DNA from: Candidatus Zixiibacteriota bacterium
GTDB lineage: Bacteria; Zixibacteria; MSB-5A5; GN15; FEB-12
Reading direction: 5' to 3'
Assembly (NCBI GenBank): GCA_023132995.1
Contig: JAGLXI010000136.1
Coordinates: forward strand, 1 to 9,193
DNA length: 9,193 bases
The position numbers were made by a program, and so were the translations under genes. Below are positions 6,214 through 9,193 of the stretch, one piece after another. The notes under the pieces are model-generated. The model worked only from the letters and a program-made list of their open reading frames with translations. It did not search any database and had not been told where the DNA came from. Numbering within the stretch: position 1 is the stretch's first letter; each line of letters begins with the position of its first letter.

Positions 6214-6285
6214 ATAGGCGACACGCTTCCGCAAGAAACTGCCGGCAGGTGGGATACCTAGCATGAAAGCTATCGATGCGAAGAG

Positions 6286-6304
6286 AAAAAACCATTGACA
6301 ATGG
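6286..6304 (-). terminator. Compact terminator overlapping the CCA end of tRNA-Ser
   Basis: On the minus strand CCATT (6304-6300), loop GTC, AATGG (6296-6292) is followed by TTTTTT (6291-6286). The left arm of the stem begins with the encoded CCA of the tRNA. A five-pair stem with a full T-run directly after a tRNA gene is a reasonable intrinsic terminator. Confidence 0.55.
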
Positions 6305-6394
6305 CGGAGAGGCAGGGATTCGAACCCTGGATAGAGCTGTTCGCCCTATAACGGATTAGCAATCCGCCGCCTTCAGCCTCTCGGCCACCTCTCC
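6302..6394 (-). tRNA. tRNA-Ser (anticodon GCT), CCA encoded
   Basis: Read on the minus strand, a complete class II tRNA folds. The acceptor is GGAGAGG with CCTCTCC, discriminator G, then encoded CCA. The anticodon stem is GCGGA/TCCGT with loop TTGCTAA, giving anticodon GCT, which reads serine codons AGC and AGT. The long variable arm (ATAGGGC/GCTCTAT around GAACA) is the hallmark of tRNA-Ser. The T arm is CAGGG-TTCGAAT-CCCTG. The D arm begins GGCCGAGAGGCTGAAGGC as in bacterial serine tRNAs. It lies between the FapA-like gene and the lipoprotein gene on the same strand and has its own promoter and terminator, so it is probably a separate transcript. Confidence 0.97.
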
Positions 6395-6420
6395 GTCGCA
6401 CGTGACTGCACCGTCGCCAC

Positions 6421-6449
6421 AATATATTCGGGGCCTCATCTGTTTTCAA
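6421..6449 (-). promoter_or_regulatory. Near-consensus sigma-70 promoter of tRNA-Ser
   Basis: On the minus strand TTGAAA (6449-6444) and TATATT (6426-6421) are separated by exactly 17 bases. A start about seven bases downstream would leave a leader of roughly 20 bases before the tRNA. The hexamers match consensus in four and five of six positions, the best promoter in the window. Confidence 0.7.
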
Positions 6450-6538
6450 GTGAAATCTTGGAAGACGCTCGGGACAGGCGGCGTCTCGTTCGCGGACTTA
6501 TCGAAAGGGGAAGGATGTGTGCCTTATCATAATCGCGT

Positions 6539-6559
6539 TCCTGAAGCGCCACCTCAGGA
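6539..6559 (-). other. Hairpin overlapping the stop codon of the FapA-like gene
   Basis: TCCTGA (6559-6554 on the minus strand) pairs with TCAGGA (6544-6539) around a nine-base loop; the TGA stop codon is within the first arm. No T-run follows, so it is not a classic intrinsic terminator. It may protect the 3' end of the mRNA or may be chance. Confidence 0.25.
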
Positions 6560-7987
6560 GTCATGCTCTTTCGGATCGAATTTCGACATCTGCACCCGGG
6601 ACCCGTCCCCGGTGAGCAGGCAGGTTTTGACGTCCTCTTCGATCTCCCTTGCCAGAACGCCGATATGAGCTTTCACACCTATATAGAGGGTACCTTCGAC
6701 AATGATCTTGGCGTCGCGGAGCTCTTTCATCTTCTCCTCCAACTCCGTCATCTTCTGCTCTAGTCTCTCCACGGCCTGAGGTACTCCCTTATTGAAAACC
6801 TCGAGCTTCTGAAGCACCTGGGTTTGCTGGGACGTGAGTTTACCGTCGAGTTGCAGCCGGTAGAGCGACGTCAGGCTCTCCTTGACGCGTTCCTGGTCGG
6901 CTCCCAAGCGTTGTTTTTCATGTACGGCCTCATGATACTCACGCATCAGCTTGGCGTCGTAGGCAACCGTCAGAACCGTGGCGGTCCCGGCCTCGGAACC
7001 GATGACCGACGCCCGGATTTGCTTACCGGCGTTTATTTCGCCACCGACGATTTTTCCCTTCTTGCCTTTTACCAGAACATTCTCCTTGGCCGTGACATGG
7101 CAGTTGATCAGTTCTCCGCCCACGTTGATGCTCCCGCCGGAAGTGATCTTCTGACCCTGCGCATGTTTCAAGGTTATGTCTCCATCGGCGTGCATGATGC
7201 CCTCGCCGGATCCGAAGAAACCGCCCCGCACAAGAATGTTGCCCTTGCAGTTGATCGTACAGTCCTCAACATTGTCGCTAATCTCAAGGTCGCCGCCGAC
7301 ATTTAACGTGAACCCGGCAAACACCTTCCCCGTTATCTTGACCGACCCGACGGCGTCAATGTTGCCGACGCTGTAATCGAGGTCGCCTTTGATGACCATG
7401 ACGTCTCTGACCGAGACCTTGTCATGACTTAACAGAATCGCACCGTCGACTTTCGCCAGGAGCTCGCTGCCGTCCTCGGAGATCACGGTGCCGTCACCGA
7501 CCTCGAAGGGAATATTGCGCCCCCGCGGAGCGGCAATCTCCTTTCCGTCAACACCCATTCCAGGCACTCCGTCGGTGGGGGGCGTCGCGCGAACCAGCAC
7601 TGTATCCTTGGTGGTATTCAGGATGTAGTTCATGTCACGGTAGTTGATACGCCCATCTTCGTCCTCCTGGGGCTTGCACTTGTGTTCGGTATCGAACAGG
7701 TATTCGAAGGCCGTATCCAGGCCTTTCTGGGCGGGAACCCCCTTGGCAATCGTGATAGGCGTATCGTACTGTTTCTCGAAAAGGCTCGTGACAAGCAGGT
7801 CCTGGTCAATACCATTGACAACGCCGGCATCGGTGAGCGCCTGCGCCAATTCCTCAGGCGTGATGTTCGGTTCGGACTCATCCGGCGCCTTGATGATAAC
7901 CATCGCCGACAGTCGATCTTTGGTCATCGTGACCCGAATTCCAGGGTGTGTTTTGGATTCGGTCTTTGTAGCGTCGCTGGGCGCCAT
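6554..7987 (-). CDS. FapA / DUF342 family protein
   Basis: This 477-residue protein belongs to the DUF342 (flagellar assembly protein A) family; a Vibrio member has been linked to flagellar assembly, but most are uncharacterised. An N-terminal mixed alpha/beta region covers about 18-190 and contains the family-typical segment ATPPTDGVPGMGVDGKEI (134-151). Residues about 195-341 form a glycine-rich parallel beta-helix with repeated turns such as GDLEI, GNILV, GDITL, GSINVGGEL and KENVLVKG, similar in type to polymer-forming bactofilin folds. A charged helical region at about 345-427 is predicted to be coiled coil, and a beta strand follows (IIVEGTLYIGVKAHIGV, 428-444). There is no signal peptide or membrane segment, so it is cytoplasmic. 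AGGAGA lies seven bases before the ATG and overlaps the TAG of the upstream receiver gene. The two preceding receiver genes suggest it takes part in signalling or surface-structure assembly. Confidence 0.9.
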   Translation of the reverse strand: MAPSDATKTESKTHPGIRVTMTKDRLSAMVIIKAPDESEPNITPEELAQALTDAGVVNGIDQDLLVTSLFEKQYDTPITIAKGVPAQKGLDTAFEYLFDTEHKCKPQEDEDGRINYRDMNYILNTTKDTVLVRATPPTDGVPGMGVDGKEIAAPRGRNIPFEVGDGTVISEDGSELLAKVDGAILLSHDKVSVRDVMVIKGDLDYSVGNIDAVGSVKITGKVFAGFTLNVGGDLEISDNVEDCTINCKGNILVRGGFFGSGEGIMHADGDITLKHAQGQKITSGGSINVGGELINCHVTAKENVLVKGKKGKIVGGEINAGKQIRASVIGSEAGTATVLTVAYDAKLMREYHEAVHEKQRLGADQERVKESLTSLYRLQLDGKLTSQQTQVLQKLEVFNKGVPQAVERLEQKMTELEEKMKELRDAKIIVEGTLYIGVKAHIGVLAREIEEDVKTCLLTGDGSRVQMSKFDPKEHDS

Positions 7988-7996
7988 ACTGTTCTC

Positions 7997-8404
7997 CTAA
8001 ATGTGTTCCCGAGAAGCCTGGTTGCTTGCCGAGAGGATTCTCCAGTAGGCCCGTTCCACCACAAGGGAGATCTCATAGCTCTTGAACGGCTTAGTGACGT
8101 ACTCGTCCGCCCCCAAAAGGAGAGCATCCTTAACGGTATAAGTGTCGCCATAAGCCGTCATGATTATCATCCCGATTTCGGGATGCTCTTTCTTTACGAT
8201 ACCAAGGAGCTTGAAGCCGCCCATGTGCGGCATCTTCATATCGGTAATGATTATATCGATCTTTCGCGTCTTGAGAAACTCCAGCGCCTTCAGTCCATTC
8301 TCGGCAGAGTGTATCTTATATCCCTCACGTGACAGGATGTTCTCCAGGAGATTCCTCATCATCAACTCATCATCGACAATCAGAATTGAGATCGAACTCT
8401 TCAT
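7997..8404 (-). CDS. Single-domain response regulator (CheY-like receiver), second of a pair
   Basis: A 135-residue receiver domain with no output domain. Phosphorylation-site residues are complete: acidic pair D11-D12, phospho-acceptor D55 in ITDMKMP, T83 in MTAYG, and K105 in TKPF; Y102 occupies the usual aromatic switch position. It would be phosphorylated by a histidine kinase encoded elsewhere and act by protein contact. I chose the ATG at 8404 because receivers normally start just before ILIVDD. An in-frame ATG at 8464 lies only 10 bases after the previous gene but adds 20 residues with poor codon resemblance; neither start has a clear Shine-Dalgarno site. The stop codon TAG is part of the ribosome site of the FapA-like gene nine bases downstream, so the two are probably translationally coupled. 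Confidence 0.93.
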   Translation of the reverse strand: MKSSISILIVDDELMMRNLLENILSREGYKIHSAENGLKALEFLKTRKIDIIITDMKMPHMGGFKLLGIVKKEHPEIGMIIMTAYGDTYTVKDALLLGADEYVTKPFKSYEISLVVERAYWRILSASNQASREHI

Positions 8405-8474
8405 AGTCAATTCGCCCGCCGGCTGTAGCCCTTTTGTTGCTCTGCCATGATGGTCCACGTTCATTCCCGCTTAC

Positions 8475-8891
8475 TCAACAGCCCAGGGTTGACGTCAACT
8501 CCGATATGAAGTTCTCCAGCATGACCGGCTTGTACATGACACGGCAGGCGCCAAGTATGCCGGCCTCATTGACCAGCTTCTCCGTGGCGTTGCCCGTGAT
8601 TACCATGACCGGCACATGGGGGGTCGCCTCTTTAATGGCCGACAAGACCTCAAGCCCGGACATCTCGGGCATGATCAGGTCAAGGGTAATCAGGTCGAAC
8701 TGGGTGCTTAGGGCCTTCTCAATAGCGTCGTAGCCGGTTTCGGCCAATTCGACCTCGAACGCGTCGGTCAATTGGCAGAAGTCCCGGAACACATCCTGAA
8801 CCCACTTCTCGTCGTCAACGATAAGGACCCGAAACGGCTTGCCCCGTTTCTCGGCCATCCGTGTCAGCCTTTCAAGATCTGCTAATGCCAT
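8475..8891 (-). CDS. Single-domain response regulator (CheY-like receiver), first of a pair
   Basis: A 138-residue receiver with no output domain. Key residues are D26-D27 (acidic pair), D71 (phospho-acceptor in LDLIMP), T99 (ITGNA) and K121 (YKP). The switch position three residues before the lysine is V118 instead of an aromatic residue, so its conformational readout may differ from that of the neighbouring receiver. The start at 8891 has a weak GAGAG upstream; an in-frame ATG at 8858 with AAAGG nine bases before it is an alternative that gives a more usual receiver N-terminus. It is the first gene of the receiver-receiver-FapA operon. The two receivers are clearly different in sequence, so they are not a recent duplication. 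Confidence 0.92.
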   Translation of the reverse strand: MALADLERLTRMAEKRGKPFRVLIVDDEKWVQDVFRDFCQLTDAFEVELAETGYDAIEKALSTQFDLITLDLIMPEMSGLEVLSAIKEATPHVPVMVITGNATEKLVNEAGILGACRVMYKPVMLENFISELTSTLGC

Positions 8892-9120
8892 AGTGTGTTC
8901 ACTCTCACGTCATCCGACTGACCGACTCGCTGCCCACCACTTGTCAGACGGGTTACAAAATCGACCGCTGGTCGCATTTCGGACGGCCTGCGCCGACCGC
9001 CCCTTTGATGTCGCCGGACCAACGTCTGTCCGGCCGGACTTTTCTTTCGGCATTGAGCCCGGCGCCGTCTTCCTGTATCGAACGCCGCGCCCCGCCGCTC
9101 ATCATTATTATCGTCACGGC

Positions 9121-9162
9121 CCGGTTTTACTGAACCGGCTTTCTCCGGGCGCAGCCGCCCGG
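9121..9162. repeat. Tandem perfect stem-loops
   Basis: The first stem has six pairs (9121-9126 with 9133-9138). The second has seven GC-only pairs with a four-base loop (9145-9151 with 9156-9162). They are six bases apart. On the plus strand CTTTCT follows the first stem, a poor T-tract. They could be RNA hairpins in a leader on the minus strand or part of a termination region for genes beyond the window. Confidence 0.45.
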
Positions 9163-9170
9163 CCCACATA

Positions 9171-9193
9171 AAAGGCCCGCGGCAGACCTGCCA
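9171..9193 (-). terminator. Possible right arm of a terminator for the gene upstream of the window edge
   Basis: The minus strand reads GGCAGGTCTGCC then GCGGGCC and TTTT. This looks like the loop, descending arm and T-run of an intrinsic terminator whose ascending arm would lie past base 9193. Only half can be seen. Confidence 0.25.

Larger units (their letters stand above)
8892..9193. other. GC-rich non-coding leader with tandem hairpins upstream of the receiver operon
   Basis: About 300 bases hold no credible gene; the open frames on both strands are arginine-rich and low in hydrophobic order. Two strong inverted repeats occur close together: CCGGTT-N6-AACCGG at 9121-9138 and CCGGGCG-CAGC-CGCCCGG at 9145-9162. 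A shorter self-complementary run (GTCCGGCCGGAC) is present near 9030. No convincing sigma-70, sigma-28 or sigma-54 promoter was found. The region may be the untranslated leader of the operon, but I recognise no known riboswitch class. Confidence 0.4.

Noticed and set aside
7682..8332. Plus-strand open frame of 216 residues
   Set aside because: It spans parts of two clear minus-strand genes and has no family resemblance.
9091..9127. Sigma-28 type promoter (TAAA ... CGATAA) upstream of the receiver operon
   Set aside because: Only 12 bases separate the two parts, well short of the spacing required, and the rest of the consensus is missing.
8839..9171. Open frames on both strands near the right edge as genes
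   Set aside because: Compositions are arginine- and proline-rich with no motif, no good ribosome site, and the strands mirror each other in a high-GC region.
1..9193. CRISPR array, prophage module or toxin-antitoxin pair
   Set aside because: No regularly spaced repeats, no phage structural genes and no small paired genes with toxin or antitoxin motifs were found.

Overview
The window reads as chromosomal DNA of a diderm (Gram-negative type) bacterium, probably from an uncultured or environmental lineage. The evidence is a sigma-54 enhancer-binding regulator, an ECF sigma/anti-sigma pair next to a predicted lipoprotein, stand-alone CheY-like receivers, a FapA/DUF342 protein, strong Shine-Dalgarno sites and a tRNA-Ser gene with encoded CCA. 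Gene styles would fit Deltaproteobacteria-like or FCB-like candidate phyla such as Zixibacteria, but nothing here fixes the phylum.

Layout. Bases 1-1097 (minus) hold the N-terminal 365 residues of a PAS/sigma-54 regulator cut by the window edge, with its promoter and a palindrome just upstream. Bases 1098-1610 have no gene; they contain a 207-bp MITE-like element (13-bp perfect terminal inverted repeats, possible CTAA target duplication) that carries a nested pair of inverted palindromic repeats. Bases 1611-3403 (plus) are an umuD-umuC operon, the only plus-strand genes, encoding a translesion polymerase V system. Bases 3404-3982 hold a weak terminator, a stretch with imperfect repeats and a decayed IS110-family transposase of which only the C-terminal part remains. 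The umuDC operon is thus flanked on both sides by mobile-element debris.

From 4081 onward every gene is on the minus strand. Read in transcription order (right to left): a 302-bp GC-rich leader with tandem hairpins (8892-9193), two single-domain response regulators (8891-8475 and 8404-7997), a FapA/DUF342 protein (7987-6554), a tRNA-Ser(GCT) with its own near-consensus promoter and compact terminator (6449-6286), then a predicted lipoprotein (6160-5126), an ECF sigma factor (5084-4569) and a zinc-binding membrane anti-sigma factor (4572-4081).

The receivers and FapA form a tight operon, with the fapA-like ribosome site overlapping the preceding stop codon, which suggests a signalling unit around a DUF342 protein. 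The lipoprotein, ECF sigma and anti-sigma form a second operon, with a 4-bp ATGA overlap between sigma and anti-sigma, which suggests an envelope-stress module whose lipoprotein of unknown family could be a sensor or target. No CRISPR array, phage module or clearly new defence system was seen. The most unusual items are the MITE with nested repeats beside umuDC, the receiver-receiver-FapA operon, the lipoprotein in the ECF operon, and the tRNA terminator that reuses the CCA end.
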